Source: Rhodocyclaceae bacterium UBA2271 (GTDB lineage Bacteria; Pseudomonadota; Gammaproteobacteria; Burkholderiales; Rhodocyclaceae). Taken from it: a DNA stretch of 64,000 bases. The stretch covers positions 12,827 through 76,826 of the forward strand of contig DDXB01000017.1 of NCBI GenBank assembly GCA_002347405.1, written 5' to 3'. Each line of letters opens with the position of its first letter. Position 1 is the first letter of the stretch. The notes under the pieces are model-generated. The model did not search any database and was not told the origin of the DNA. It saw nothing but the letters and a program-made list of their open reading frames with translations. A program made the position numbers and the translations under genes. Positions 1-8,495 of the stretch are shown here, one piece after another.

Positions 1-42
1 TATTCGACATGGATACCACTCCTTATTAGTATGAAAAACGTA

Positions 43-189
43 GCGTTTGCGCTGGGCCGCCCCAAGCAAACGCGGCACGCGGCGAAGCCGCAACCCGCAC
101 ACACCCCGGATCGAAGCACTCCGTAATATTCGAGCGCAGCGAGCCGTATCGAATCCCCCGCGAGGGGGGCGAAGGGGGGCGGGCGAAAA
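43..189 (-). repeat. Long copy of interspersed hairpin element (copy 1)
   Basis: Non-coding region directly downstream of the cobD-like stop codon, in the same orientation. Read on the minus strand it starts with a GC-rich hairpin (C-run, TCGC, G-run near 155-172), continues through a segment containing CTCGAATATTACGG, and ends in a hairpin at 43-73. That hairpin has 8-bp arms GCGTTTGC/GCAAACGC around a 15-nt loop TTGGGGCGGCCCAGC. The same loop occurs with other stems at 31.8, 33.5, 55.6 and 63.8 kb. I see no gene in bases 1-189. Confidence 0.7.
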
Positions 190-1155
190 TCACGGCCCGA
201 CCCAGCTTGCCACGGTCAACAAGGCCAACAACAACAGGCACAACACCAAAGCGCGCCAGACCAGGCCGACCGCACTTTGCATATGCTCGATATCGGCATC
301 GTCACCCAGGCCGAGTTCCGGACGGGCATCGAAGCCCGTCTCATCAGGCAGGGGCAGGCCAAGCCTGACACCCAGCGCGCCCGCCGCGCTCGACAGCAGG
401 ATCCCGGAGGCCATATCGGCGCCCTGCTCCGCCGGGACCGCCTGCGCCCACTGGCTGGCCTGCGTGCGCCAGCAATAGATGGCGTCCTCGAAGTCGCCGA
501 CGATGGCGAAAGTTACCGCTGTCAGGCGCGCCGGCAACCAGTCGAGCACCTGAAAGGCCTGCTGGGCAAACCGCGCAAAAGAATTCGCTGCCAGGGGCTT
601 ATCGGCATCTGGCGCGATCGTCGCCCCCCAGCACTGCATCACGCCCAGGCTCAAGCGGTAAAGCACCGCACCCGCCGGCCCGAGCACGATAAACCACAGC
701 AATGGCGCAAAGACATGGCGGTGCGTCGCGACGATGCCCTGCTCGATCGCCAGACGCGCGATCTCCGTCGAATTCAGCCGAGCTGCGCTCTGGCCGCGCC
801 ATTCTTCCAGCAAACGGCGGGCACGCTCGATTTCACCCATGCGCAAAGCCATCTGGATATCGGTGAAGAAATGGCTGAACTGGCGCAAGCCCATGGTGAG
901 ATACAGCACTGCCACGGCGACGATGAAACCCGGCACCGGATGCACCGCATCCACGGCACCATGCAACAGCAGGATCAGCAGCGCAGGAAGTGCGACTCCC
1001 AGGACCCAGGCCGTGGTGCCATGCTGGCGCTCGCCGCCATTGAACTGGCGTTCCAGGAATTCAGCGTAATGCGCTTGCCACAGGGCAATCCGCCGTGCGG
1101 GCAGGGCTTTGATCTGCTCGAGAACAAGGACGCAAATAATGCTGAGAAAGGTCAT
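190..1155 (-). CDS. CobD/CbiB-family (AmpE-like) integral membrane protein
   Basis: A 321-residue membrane protein with hydrophobic segments near residues 1-18, 46-70, 73-93, 149-172 and 298-320. The segments WFIVLGPAGAVLYRL and PARLTAVTFAIVGDFEDA are signatures of the CobD/CbiB/AmpE family. True CobD makes adenosylcobinamide phosphate; betaproteobacteria commonly carry this divergent paralogue near Nudix and YajQ genes, and its substrate is not established. No other late cobalamin genes are visible here, so a role in B12 synthesis is uncertain. The ATG at 1155 is the natural start. It lies about 70 bp downstream of the Nudix gene and may end the same operon. Confidence 0.8.
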   Translation of the reverse strand: MTFLSIICVLVLEQIKALPARRIALWQAHYAEFLERQFNGGERQHGTTAWVLGVALPALLILLLHGAVDAVHPVPGFIVAVAVLYLTMGLRQFSHFFTDIQMALRMGEIERARRLLEEWRGQSAARLNSTEIARLAIEQGIVATHRHVFAPLLWFIVLGPAGAVLYRLSLGVMQCWGATIAPDADKPLAANSFARFAQQAFQVLDWLPARLTAVTFAIVGDFEDAIYCWRTQASQWAQAVPAEQGADMASGILLSSAAGALGVRLGLPLPDETGFDARPELGLGDDADIEHMQSAVGLVWRALVLCLLLLALLTVASWVGP

Positions 1156-1225
1156 GGCTAATAGCGGGCAACTGGCAGGACGAAGATATCACACTCCCTG
1201 ACGCCGCAACGTTTGGATGCCACCG

Positions 1226-1819
1226 TCAATCCTGCGCAAACAGACTCTCGCGCAGGTTGACCAGCATACCCGCGGTCGCTCCCCAGATGAAACGTCCCTG
1301 CCACGGCACGGCCCAATAGTAGTGCACGGTGCCATCCCGCTCAAGTGCGTGCTGATGATAACTCGCCGGATCGAGCAAGAATTCCAGCGGCGGCTCGAAC
1401 ACTTCGGCCACCTCGAAGTCGTCAAGCTGCAAATTGAGCGGGGGGGTTACCAGACCGACCACCGGCGTGACCCGGTAACCGGTGCTGGTGAAATAGTCGG
1501 GCAGGCTTGCCAGTATCTCAACCTGGTCAGGCACGACGCCCACTTCTTCATGGCTCTCGCGTAAGGCCGTCGCTATCGGTGACAGATCGGCCGGCTCGCA
1601 ACAGCCACCCGGAAAGCAGACCTGCCCGGCATGGTCGCGCAAATGGGCGGTGCGCTGGGTCAGCAGCACCGTCAGGCCGCTGGGGCGATTCACGATCGGC
1701 ACCAGCACCGCAGCGGCTACCGGCGACTTCGTTGGCACGGGCCCCTCACGAAATGGGGCCAGCGGTCGTTCCACGGCAAGACGCCGACGCAGCCAATCCA
1801 CTGTCACTTTCATGGTCAA
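1226..1819 (-). CDS. CoA pyrophosphatase-type Nudix hydrolase
   Basis: A 197-residue Nudix hydrolase. The Nudix box lies at about residues 71-93 (GG...RESHEEVGV). It is preceded by LLTQRTAHLRDHAGQVCFPG, the NuCoA signature of the NudL/NUDT7 group, which hydrolyses CoA and its derivatives to 3',5'-ADP and 4'-phosphopantetheine. Length is normal for the family. The start codon overlaps the stop of the upstream aspartic protease by 4 bp, which implies translational coupling. Family assignment is firm; the physiological substrate is inferred. Confidence 0.88.
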   Translation of the reverse strand: MTMKVTVDWLRRRLAVERPLAPFREGPVPTKSPVAAAVLVPIVNRPSGLTVLLTQRTAHLRDHAGQVCFPGGCCEPADLSPIATALRESHEEVGVVPDQVEILASLPDYFTSTGYRVTPVVGLVTPPLNLQLDDFEVAEVFEPPLEFLLDPASYHQHALERDGTVHYYWAVPWQGRFIWGATAGMLVNLRESLFAQD

Positions 1820-2466
1820 TACCGCTGCGTCAGTGTCATCGAAGATCCGTCACGGTGGATTTCCATGCGGTTGAGAAAGCTCATGCCCAACAGCACCACT
1901 GGCATATCCTGCTCGTGGACCGAAGCATCGACGTCCCGCAAGGTGATTCCGCCCAGTTTGACGCTCTCAAGCCTGACCAGCCAGACGCGGACCGGACCGT
2001 TCGCGGTCATGCTCGTGCCCGGCGTACCTTTCGCTACGTCTATGCGTGCACGCCGAGCGTCTGCCGCTCCCAGAGAGATGAAAGTTGCCCCGGTATCCAC
2101 CAGAAATCGCATCGGCACGCCATTGATGCTGCCTGGCACAACAAAGTGGCCGCGCGAATCGGCAATCATGGTCGTGGCGGGCCGTTCTGCTCCAGGGGCG
2201 GACACGATGCTCTGGCCCAGGGCCACGCGCCGCGACTTGCCGGCAATCTCGAAAACGGCCCCACCGGATTCAAGCGCCAGCAGTTTCACACCCTCGGGGG
2301 TCGTTGCGCCCACTGCAATCGTCTGGCGCTTGCCGTCATCGATCACCACCAGTGCCTTGCCGGGCAACAGGCCGACGAGAGCGATATCCGCTGCCAGTGC
2401 GCCAAAACTCAAGGCGCACAACAACAGGACGAGGCAACGCCGTTCCCGCGCCATGCGGTGACTCAA
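1816..2466 (-). CDS. Retropepsin-like clan AA aspartic protease with signal peptide
   Basis: A 216-residue protein with an N-terminal hydrophobic export segment (about residues 10-26, ending in ALAAD) and one catalytic DTGA motif at about 124-127 in the context FLVDTGATFISLG. A C-terminal LLGMSFLNRM segment is characteristic of the TIGR02281-type single-domain retropepsin-like proteases, which act as dimers. It is probably periplasmic or membrane-anchored. It overlaps yajQ upstream and the Nudix gene downstream by 4 bp each. An alternative start is the Met at residue 5. The substrate is unknown. Confidence 0.82.
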   Translation of the reverse strand: MSHRMARERRCLVLLLCALSFGALAADIALVGLLPGKALVVIDDGKRQTIAVGATTPEGVKLLALESGGAVFEIAGKSRRVALGQSIVSAPGAERPATTMIADSRGHFVVPGSINGVPMRFLVDTGATFISLGAADARRARIDVAKGTPGTSMTANGPVRVWLVRLESVKLGGITLRDVDASVHEQDMPVVLLGMSFLNRMEIHRDGSSMTLTQRY

Positions 2467-2957
2467 TCGCGGAAGTTGCCGTACTGCAGGGGGAAATCGG
2501 TGATCGCCTGCTTCACCAGGGCGATTACCTCCTGCAAGATGTCGCGCTTGGCACCGGTGATGCGCACGGCGTCACCCTGGATAGTGGCCTGCACCTTCAG
2601 CTTGCTGTCCTTGACGAGTTTGACGATTTTCTTCGCCAGTTCCTGCTCGACCCCGGTCTTGATCTTCAGTTCCTGCTTGGCCTTGTTGCCGGACACGCTC
2701 TGCACGGCACCGATATCGAGACGCTTGGTGCTTTCGCGTTCCTTCTTTTCCATTTCCGGGAAGAGGATGTCCTTGACTTGGCTGAGTTGAAACTCGGAAT
2801 CGCCGAACACCGTAATGAGCTTGTCTTTCTCGTTGAACTCGGCCTTGGCCGAAGTACCCTTGAAGTCGTAGCGATTGCCAATGTGGCGACCGGCCACATC
2901 GACGGCGTTCTTCAGGGCGATCAGATCGGCTTCGGAGCTAATGTCGAATGATGGCAT
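2463..2957 (-). CDS. yajQ: YajQ-family nucleotide/cyclic-di-GMP-binding protein
   Basis: A 164-residue protein that begins MPSFDISSEAD and contains GNRYDFKGTSAKAEF, a diagnostic YajQ stretch. The C-terminal half (VRITGAKRDILQEVIALVK, then the ending FPLQYGNFRD) completes the two-ferredoxin-fold architecture. Members of this family have been shown to bind nucleotides or cyclic di-GMP and some modulate transcription. The start at 2957 is chosen over an upstream in-frame Met because the family begins M-P-S-F-D. It heads a coupled trio with the protease and Nudix genes. Confidence 0.93.
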   Translation of the reverse strand: MPSFDISSEADLIALKNAVDVAGRHIGNRYDFKGTSAKAEFNEKDKLITVFGDSEFQLSQVKDILFPEMEKKERESTKRLDIGAVQSVSGNKAKQELKIKTGVEQELAKKIVKLVKDSKLKVQATIQGDAVRITGAKRDILQEVIALVKQAITDFPLQYGNFRD

Positions 2958-2968
2958 TGCGTTTCCTC

Positions 2969-3283
2969 TTAACCAAAGTGACAAACGTAATGGTAGGGCG
3001 CGCCCGTTACTTCGATGTCAAAGGAAGAATTCCCCGGCACGGCGAAAGACTCGCCAGCGGCGCAGGCTTTCCAATCGGCCCCCTTGAGACGATAACGACA
3101 GGTGCCGGCAACAGTTTCCATGACCTCGGGCGCGCCGGTATTGAAGACCAGCGTGGCGGGCAGGATCACCCCGACACTTTTCTTCGTGCCGTCGGCGAAG
3201 TGCACGGTGTGGCTGACACACTTGCCGTCGAAATAGACATTGGCCTGCTTGATCACTGCAACATTTTCAAATTTGCTTTCCAT
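2969..3283 (-). CDS. ppnP: Pyrimidine/purine nucleoside phosphorylase (PpnP/YaiE)
   Basis: A 104-residue single-domain cupin. The sequence NVYFDGKCVSHTV, followed by KSVGVILPATLVFNTGAPEV and the ending YHYVCHFG, matches the DUF1255/PpnP family. These enzymes cleave several ribonucleosides with phosphate. The start ATG at 3283 (MESKFENVAVIK) fits family length; the longer frame upstream is spurious. It lies 11 bp upstream of yajQ and just downstream of the DUF2788 gene, so co-transcription is likely. Confidence 0.92.
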   Translation of the reverse strand: MESKFENVAVIKQANVYFDGKCVSHTVHFADGTKKSVGVILPATLVFNTGAPEVMETVAGTCRYRLKGADWKACAAGESFAVPGNSSFDIEVTGAPYHYVCHFG

Positions 3284-3293
3284 ATGCGCCACC

Positions 3294-3515
3294 TCAGATT
3301 CCCCACAATTTCTCGATGATCGTTTTGGCGATAAAACCCAGCATGCCGAAAGCGAGGACGATAAACAGGGCAATCGTCCCGATCTTGCCTGCCTTCGAAC
3401 GATGTGCCAACTCACCGATGATGAACAACATGTACAACATGAAGGCGCCAAGCCCGAAAGTCAGTCCGAACCCGGCAATCTGCGCCTCGGTATAGCCGAA
3501 CAGCGTCCCCGGCAT
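3294..3515 (-). CDS. DUF2788 small membrane protein
   Basis: A 73-residue protein with two predicted transmembrane helices, about residues 11-35 (IAGFGLTFGLGAFMLYMLFI) and 45-68 (IGTIALFIVLAFGMLGFIAK), separated by a short basic loop. This pattern matches the DUF2788 family of beta- and gammaproteobacteria. The function is unknown. It starts 15 bp after the argG stop codon, so it probably lies in the arg transcript. Confidence 0.75.
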   Translation of the reverse strand: MPGTLFGYTEAQIAGFGLTFGLGAFMLYMLFIIGELAHRSKAGKIGTIALFIVLAFGMLGFIAKTIIEKLWGI

Positions 3516-3529
3516 GTACTTGAGCTGCG

Positions 3530-4789
3530 TCAGCCCTTGCGCGACTTGCTAGTGCGACCGGCGCTGCGCTTGATGCGCGCATTCTCGGCAATGCGCAGGC
3601 GCAGGGCATTGAGCTTGATGAAGCCACCCGCATCCTTCTGGTCATAGGCGCCGGCATCGTCCTCGAAGGTGGCGATGGTCGAATCGAACAGCGAATCGGT
3701 CTTCGAATCGCGCCCCACCACCGACACGCTGCCCTTGTAGAGCTTGACGCGCACCCAGCCATTGACGCTCTGCTGGGTATGATCGATCAGCACCTGCAGG
3801 GCGCGGCGCTCGGGACTCCACCAGTAGCCGTTGTAGATCAGGCTGGCGTAGCGCGGCATCAGGTCATCCTTGAGATGCGCCACTTCACGATCGAGGCAAA
3901 GCGATTCAATGCCGCGGTGCGCCTTGAGCAGGATGGTGCCGCCCGGCGTCTCGTAACAGCCACGCGACTTCATGCCGACATAACGGTTCTCGACGAGGTC
4001 GAGACGGCCGATGCCATGCTTGCCGCCCAGCTTGTTGAGCTCCGCCAGCAACTCGTGCGCCTTCATTTTCTTGCCGTTGATCGCCACCAGGTCGCCATGG
4101 GCGAATTCAAGGTCGAGATACTCGGGCTTGGCTGGCGCTTTTTCTGGTGCCACTGTCCAGCGCCACATGGATTCTTCGGCCTCGGCAGCCGGATCTTCGA
4201 GGTGGCGGCCCTCGAAAGAGATGTGCAGCAGGTTGGCATCCATCGAATAGGGCGAGCCGCCTTTCTTGTGCTTCATCTCGATGGGAATGCCGTTTTTCTC
4301 GGCGTAAGCCAGCAGTTTTTCACGCGAAAGCAGATCCCATTCGCGCCACGGCGCGATGACCTTGACGTTGGGCATCAGCGCATAGGCGCCCAGTTCAAAG
4401 CGCACCTGATCGTTGCCCTTGCCGGTGGCGCCATGTGAAATGGCATCGGCGCCGGTCTTCCGGGCGATTTCGACCAGGTGCTTGGCAATCAGCGGCCGGG
4501 CGATCGAGGTGCCTAGCAGATATTCGCCTTCGTAGATGGTATTGCAGCGGAACATCGGGAAGACGAAATCGCGCACGAACTCCTCGCGCAGGTCGTCGAT
4601 GAAGATGTTCTTCTGCTTGATGCCGAGCTTGACCGCCTTGGCACGCGCCGGCTCCAGTTCCTCGCCCTGGCCAAGATCGGCGGTGAAGGTCACCACTTCG
4701 CATTGGTAGGTATCCTGCAACCACTTGAGGATGACGGAGGTATCAAGGCCACCGGAATAGGCCAGGACTACTTTTTTAGCTTCGTTCAT
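3530..4789 (-). CDS. argG: Argininosuccinate synthase
   Basis: A 419-residue enzyme that joins citrulline and aspartate with ATP to form argininosuccinate in arginine biosynthesis. The ATP-pyrophosphatase P-loop AYSGGLDTS lies at about residues 10-18. Citrulline- and aspartate-binding segments (GATGKGNDQVRFE, SRGCYETPGGTIL) are intact. A short basic tail (KRSAGRTSKSRKG) makes it slightly longer than the usual ~405. It follows argF on the same strand, but 205 bp separate them and an interspersed repeat (4943-4969) lies in that gap. Confidence 0.97.
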   Translation of the reverse strand: MNEAKKVVLAYSGGLDTSVILKWLQDTYQCEVVTFTADLGQGEELEPARAKAVKLGIKQKNIFIDDLREEFVRDFVFPMFRCNTIYEGEYLLGTSIARPLIAKHLVEIARKTGADAISHGATGKGNDQVRFELGAYALMPNVKVIAPWREWDLLSREKLLAYAEKNGIPIEMKHKKGGSPYSMDANLLHISFEGRHLEDPAAEAEESMWRWTVAPEKAPAKPEYLDLEFAHGDLVAINGKKMKAHELLAELNKLGGKHGIGRLDLVENRYVGMKSRGCYETPGGTILLKAHRGIESLCLDREVAHLKDDLMPRYASLIYNGYWWSPERRALQVLIDHTQQSVNGWVRVKLYKGSVSVVGRDSKTDSLFDSTIATFEDDAGAYDQKDAGGFIKLNALRLRIAENARIKRSAGRTSKSRKG

Positions 4790-4942
4790 TGTCTGTATCC
4801 AGAAAACATGGTTTCAGAGGAGGCAAATACCCGTGCCATCGGGCGTTATGCCCGGAACTAACAAGTTATTGGCGAGGCAATTGCGAAGGGGGGCAACGCC
4901 TGCGCCACGTTGACGAACTGGCAACAGCTCACGTCAGCGGCA

Positions 4943-4969
4943 AAAGTCGGCGCTGGCAATACGGCGAAA
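4943..4969 (+). repeat. Interspersed ~25-bp repeat, copy a (intergenic argF-argG)
   Basis: One of seven close copies in this window of the motif GTCGGCGCTGGCGGGACGGC, usually preceded by AAA and followed by GAAG. This copy reads GGCAATACGGCG in its second half. It lies in the 205-bp gap between argF and argG; I see nothing else recognisable in that gap. Confidence 0.75.
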
Positions 4970-4994
4970 TGCGGCGCGAGCAAACTCTTCACGA

Positions 4995-5912
4995 TTACAG
5001 CTTGCCTAGCAGCAGGAATTCGAGCAGTGCCTTCTGCGCATGCAGCCGGTTTTCGGCTTCATCCCAGACCACGCTGCGCGGCCCGTCGATCACCTCGGCG
5101 GCAACTTCTTCGCCACGATGGGCAGGCAGGCAATGCATAAACACGGCTTCCGGCTTGGCGACCATCATCATGTCGCCATCGACCTGCCAGTCGGCAAAGG
5201 CTTTGCAGCGTTCCTCGTTCTCGGCCTCGAACCCCATCGAGGTCCACACGTCGGTGGTCACCAGATCGGCGTCGCGCGCAGCGTCCATCGGGTCGGCGAA
5301 CTCCTCGAAATGGTCGGTGCCATACAGTCCGGCACGCTCGGGCTCGACTTCATAACCGGGCGGCGTCGACACGTGCACGTTGAAGTCAAGCACCTCGGCG
5401 GCTTGCAGCCAGGTATTGCACATGTTGTTCGAGTCGCCGATCCAGGCCACGGTCTTGCCCTGGATCGAGCCATGGTGCTCGACGTAGGTGTAGATGTCGG
5501 CAAGAATCTGGCAGGGGTGGTACTCGTTGGTCAGGCCGTTAATTACCGGTACGCGCGAATGCGCGGCAAAGCGTTCGATGATGTCCTGCTCATAGGTGCG
5601 GATCATGACGATGTCGCTCATGCGCGAAATCACCTCGGCCGCATCCTCGACCGGCTCGCCACGACCGAGTTGGGAGTCGCGGGTGTTGAGATAGATCGCC
5701 GTGCCGCCCAGCTGATGCATGCCGGCCTCGAAGGACAGACGGGTGCGCGTGCTGGCTTTTTCGAAGATCATCACCAGCGTGCGATCGTTAAGCGGCCAGT
5801 ACTGCTGGTAGGCCTTGAACTGCTGTTTGATCTGGCGCGTGCGCTCGAACAGATATTCGAATTCGGCACGGCTGAAATCCTTGAACTGCAGGAAATGTCT
5901 TGGAGTCATCAT
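4995..5912 (-). CDS. argF: Ornithine carbamoyltransferase
   Basis: A 305-residue anabolic ornithine transcarbamylase forming citrulline from ornithine and carbamoyl phosphate. The carbamoyl-phosphate loop STRTR (FEKASTRTRLSFEAGM, about residue 52) and the ornithine/catalytic HCLPAHRGEEV segment near 263 are both present. Length is normal. Two adjacent Met codons exist at 5912 and 5909; the upstream TGAGG favours the first. It follows argD by 9 bp, giving an argD-argF-(argG) biosynthetic operon. Confidence 0.96.
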   Translation of the reverse strand: MMTPRHFLQFKDFSRAEFEYLFERTRQIKQQFKAYQQYWPLNDRTLVMIFEKASTRTRLSFEAGMHQLGGTAIYLNTRDSQLGRGEPVEDAAEVISRMSDIVMIRTYEQDIIERFAAHSRVPVINGLTNEYHPCQILADIYTYVEHHGSIQGKTVAWIGDSNNMCNTWLQAAEVLDFNVHVSTPPGYEVEPERAGLYGTDHFEEFADPMDAARDADLVTTDVWTSMGFEAENEERCKAFADWQVDGDMMMVAKPEAVFMHCLPAHRGEEVAAEVIDGPRSVVWDEAENRLHAQKALLEFLLLGKL

Positions 5913-5921
5913 CGGCAGACC

Positions 5922-7094
5922 TCAACCAGCAAGAAAGGCCTTCAGCACATCGGCCAGCGAGTCGACCAACTCGTCAGCCTCGGCATCCGACATCACCAAT
6001 GGTGGCAACAAGCGCACCACCTTGTCGGCAGTGACATTGATCAGGATGCCGGCTGCCAGTCCGGTGGCCACCAGCGCGGCACAGGGCCGATCCAGTTCGA
6101 TGCCAAGCATCAGGCCGCTGCCACGGATATCGACAACCGCCGGCAGTCCGGCCAGCCGCTCGCGCAGCCGCGCGAGCATGTGACCACCAAGCGTTGTAGC
6201 GCGGTCAAGCAACTGGTCATCTTCCAGCACGGCCAGGGTGGTCAGCGCAGCAGTGCAGGCGAGCGGATTGCCGCCAAAGGTCGAGCCATGATTCCCCGGC
6301 TTGAAGATGCCGGCGGCCGGCCCGGCCGTCAGGCAGGCGCCCACGGGCACGCCCGAACCCAAGCCCTTGGCCAGGGTCATCACGTCAGGCTTGATGGCGG
6401 CATGCTGATGGGCAAACCAATTGCCGGTGCGTCCGATCCCGCATTGCACTTCATCGACCATCAACAGCCAGCCGCGCTCGGTGCAAATGCGCCGCAAACC
6501 ACGCAAGAAATCATCGTCGGCAATGCGAATGCCACCCTCGCCCTGTACCGGTTCGAACAGGACGGCGACAACATTGGAATTATTTGCCGCGACCTGTTCG
6601 ATCGCCGGCAGATCGGCAAACGGCACGCGCACAAAGCCGGGCACCAGTGGCTCGAAACCGGCCTGCACCTTGCGGTTGCCGGTCGCCGACAAGGTCGCCA
6701 GCGTGCGACCATGAAAAGCCTGCTCCATCACGACAATGGCGGGCTGGTCGATGTTCTTCTGGTGACCGAACAGGCGCGCCAGCTTGATTGCCGCCTCGTT
6801 GGCCTCGCAACCGGAGTTGCAGAAGAACACTTCATCCATGCCGGACAACGCCGCGAGGCGGTCGGCCAGCACTTCCTGCTCCTTGATGCGATACACATTG
6901 GAGACATGGATCAGTTTGGTGACTTGCTGGGTCAGGGCGGCCACCAGGCGCGGATGGTTGTGCCCGAGCGTATTCACGGCGATGCCGGCCAGCCCGTCAA
7001 GGTAGCGGCGGCCCTGCTCGTCAAACAGTTGGCAACCGGTGCCATGGGTAAACGCCACGGCCTGCCGGGCATAGTTGTTCATCAGGTGCGACAT
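5922..7094 (-). CDS. argD: Acetylornithine aminotransferase
   Basis: A 390-residue class III PLP aminotransferase that converts N-acetylglutamate semialdehyde to N-acetylornithine. The PLP lysine lies in TLAKGLGSGVPVGA (about residue 240). The segments FCNSGCEANEAAIKLAR and MVDEVQCGIGRTG are typical of ArgD. Its start at 7094 is preceded by a leader containing a strong minus-strand terminator-like hairpin (7146-7178), which could attenuate the operon. Some ArgD enzymes also act on succinyldiaminopimelate; that cannot be judged here. Confidence 0.94.
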   Translation of the reverse strand: MSHLMNNYARQAVAFTHGTGCQLFDEQGRRYLDGLAGIAVNTLGHNHPRLVAALTQQVTKLIHVSNVYRIKEQEVLADRLAALSGMDEVFFCNSGCEANEAAIKLARLFGHQKNIDQPAIVVMEQAFHGRTLATLSATGNRKVQAGFEPLVPGFVRVPFADLPAIEQVAANNSNVVAVLFEPVQGEGGIRIADDDFLRGLRRICTERGWLLMVDEVQCGIGRTGNWFAHQHAAIKPDVMTLAKGLGSGVPVGACLTAGPAAGIFKPGNHGSTFGGNPLACTAALTTLAVLEDDQLLDRATTLGGHMLARLRERLAGLPAVVDIRGSGLMLGIELDRPCAALVATGLAAGILINVTADKVVRLLPPLVMSDAEADELVDSLADVLKAFLAG

Positions 7095-7145
7095 GCTTCA
7101 CTCCGCGAAAAAAAACGTCCGCAACATACGGTGATTCATGATCTG

Positions 7146-7178
7146 AAAAAAAGACGGCGGCCTCAAAGTGGCCGCCGT
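7146..7178 (-). terminator. Intrinsic-terminator-like hairpin upstream of argD
   Basis: On the minus strand there is a perfect 9-bp stem (ACGGCGGCC/GGCCGCCGT; arms at 7170-7178 and 7154-7162 in plus coordinates). It has a 7-nt loop and is followed one base later by seven Ts. No minus-strand gene is seen upstream of it, and argD starts about 50 bp further on. It is either a leader attenuator for argD or the end of an unrecognised small transcript. Confidence 0.6.
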
Positions 7179-7307
7179 ACTTTCTGCGGGAAGCCATAAT
7201 AAGTGAAAAATCAAGGCCTGTACAGACTCTGGGCGGCGCGCAACCGGCCTGCAGAACCACCGCTTGCCATTTCAGATTACAATTATAACCTTAGTATTGT
7301 ATTTGCA

Positions 7308-7313
7308 TATAAT
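7308..7313 (+). promoter_or_regulatory. Candidate -10 box for the hypABFC operon
   Basis: A consensus TATAAT lies 13 bp before the hypA start codon region, in an AT-rich stretch (7275-7320) that contrasts with the surrounding GC-rich DNA. No clear -35 hexamer lies 17 bp upstream. With so short a leader this would place the transcript start at or very near the hypA ATG, so the assignment is tentative. Confidence 0.35.
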
Positions 7314-7325
7314 CCGGATTAGCCG

Positions 7326-7667
7326 ATGCATGAAATGTCGCTCGTCGAGGGCGTTCGCCAGTTGATCGAGGAGGCCGCGTTGCGCGATGGGTTCACCCGG
7401 GTGCACAGCGTGCGGGTGGAGATCGGCCAGCTTTCCGGGGTGGAGCGGTCGGCCTTCGAGTTCTGCTTCGATCTGGCGATGCAGGACAGTCTGGCTGAAG
7501 GCGCACGTCTCGATATCGTCGCCACGCCGGGACGCGGGCACTGCCGGCAATGCGGACAGGAAAGCGCGCTGGCAGCCGTATACGATCCCTGCGAACTCTG
7601 CGGCGCCTGCCCTGTCGAAGTCACCGGTGGCACGTCGATGCGCGTCATCGATCTTGAAGTGGAGTAA
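7326..7667 (+). CDS. hypA: Hydrogenase nickel incorporation protein HypA
   Basis: A 113-residue nickel metallochaperone that delivers Ni2+ to the NiFe hydrogenase large subunit with HypB. The essential nickel ligand His2 is present (MHEMSLVEG). The structural zinc site is formed by Cys73, Cys76, Cys89 and Cys92 (CRQC and CELC). It opens the hypABFC operon, with hypB 6 bp downstream, and presumably serves the Hox hydrogenase at 42-47 kb. Confidence 0.96.
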   Translation: MHEMSLVEGVRQLIEEAALRDGFTRVHSVRVEIGQLSGVERSAFEFCFDLAMQDSLAEGARLDIVATPGRGHCRQCGQESALAAVYDPCELCGACPVEVTGGTSMRVIDLEVE

Positions 7668-7673
7668 TTTTCT

Positions 7674-8495
7674 ATGTGTACGACCTGCGGTTGCGGCGAA
7701 GGCGAGACAAGGGTGGCAGGCCAGCCACTGCATGACCAAGATCACCCCGGCCACACCCATACCCACGCGGATGGCACGACGCACAGCCATGCCCCGAGCC
7801 ATGGCTACACGCCCGGCGCGGGCCGCCGCGTCAAGCTCGAACAGGACATACTCGCCAGGAACAATGCTTATGCCGCCAAAAACCGCGCCTGGCTGGCCGC
7901 GCGCGGCATTTTCGCGTTGAACCTGGTTTCCAGTCCTGGTTCTGGCAAGACCACTCTGCTGGTGAAGACCATCGAGGCCCTCCATGCCGCGGGCGGAGAA
8001 CTTGCCGTTGCGGTCATCGAGGGCGACCAGCAAACCAGCAATGATGCCGAACGCATTCATGCCGCAGGCGCCCCGGCAATCCAGATCAATACCGGCAAGG
8101 GTTGCCATCTTGACGCCCACATGGTCGGCCACGCCCTGGAGAAATTGCCGCTCGATGGAAACAGTGTGCTGATGATCGAAAACGTCGGCAACCTCGTGTG
8201 CCCCGCCGCCTTCGACCTTGGTGAAGCGGGCAAGGTGGTGATTCTCTCGGTGACCGAGGGCGAGGACAAGCCGCTCAAGTATCCCGACATGTTCCGTGCC
8301 GCGCGACTCATGCTGCTCAACAAGTGTGATCTGCTGCCATACCTGCAATTCGACACCGAACAGGCGATTGCCCATGCGCGGCGCGTCAACCCGCACATCG
8401 AAGTACTGCAGCTATCTGCCACCAGCGGTGCTGGCATGGCGGACTGGCTGGCCTGGATCAGGCAGGGTGTCATGGCTGCACAAGTGCGTGACTGA
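7674..8495 (+). CDS. hypB: Hydrogenase nickel incorporation GTPase HypB
   Basis: A 273-residue SIMIBI-class GTPase that drives nickel insertion. The N-terminus carries the high-affinity nickel motif CTTCGCG (residues 2-8), followed by a histidine-rich stretch (eight His between about 20 and 43) that can store nickel. The P-loop SSPGSGKTT is at about 86-94, and the later VEC-type metal/dimer region is replaced by the LVCPAAFDLGE segment usual for HypB. Its stop overlaps the GTG start of hypF by 8 bp. Confidence 0.96.
   Translation: MCTTCGCGEGETRVAGQPLHDQDHPGHTHTHADGTTHSHAPSHGYTPGAGRRVKLEQDILARNNAYAAKNRAWLAARGIFALNLVSSPGSGKTTLLVKTIEALHAAGGELAVAVIEGDQQTSNDAERIHAAGAPAIQINTGKGCHLDAHMVGHALEKLPLDGNSVLMIENVGNLVCPAAFDLGEAGKVVILSVTEGEDKPLKYPDMFRAARLMLLNKCDLLPYLQFDTEQAIAHARRVNPHIEVLQLSATSGAGMADWLAWIRQGVMAAQVRD

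Noticed and set aside
5040..7199. Open frame of 719 codons on the plus strand opposite argF/argD
   Set aside because: Shadow of highly conserved arg genes in GC-rich DNA; no domain, and codon pattern follows the other strand.
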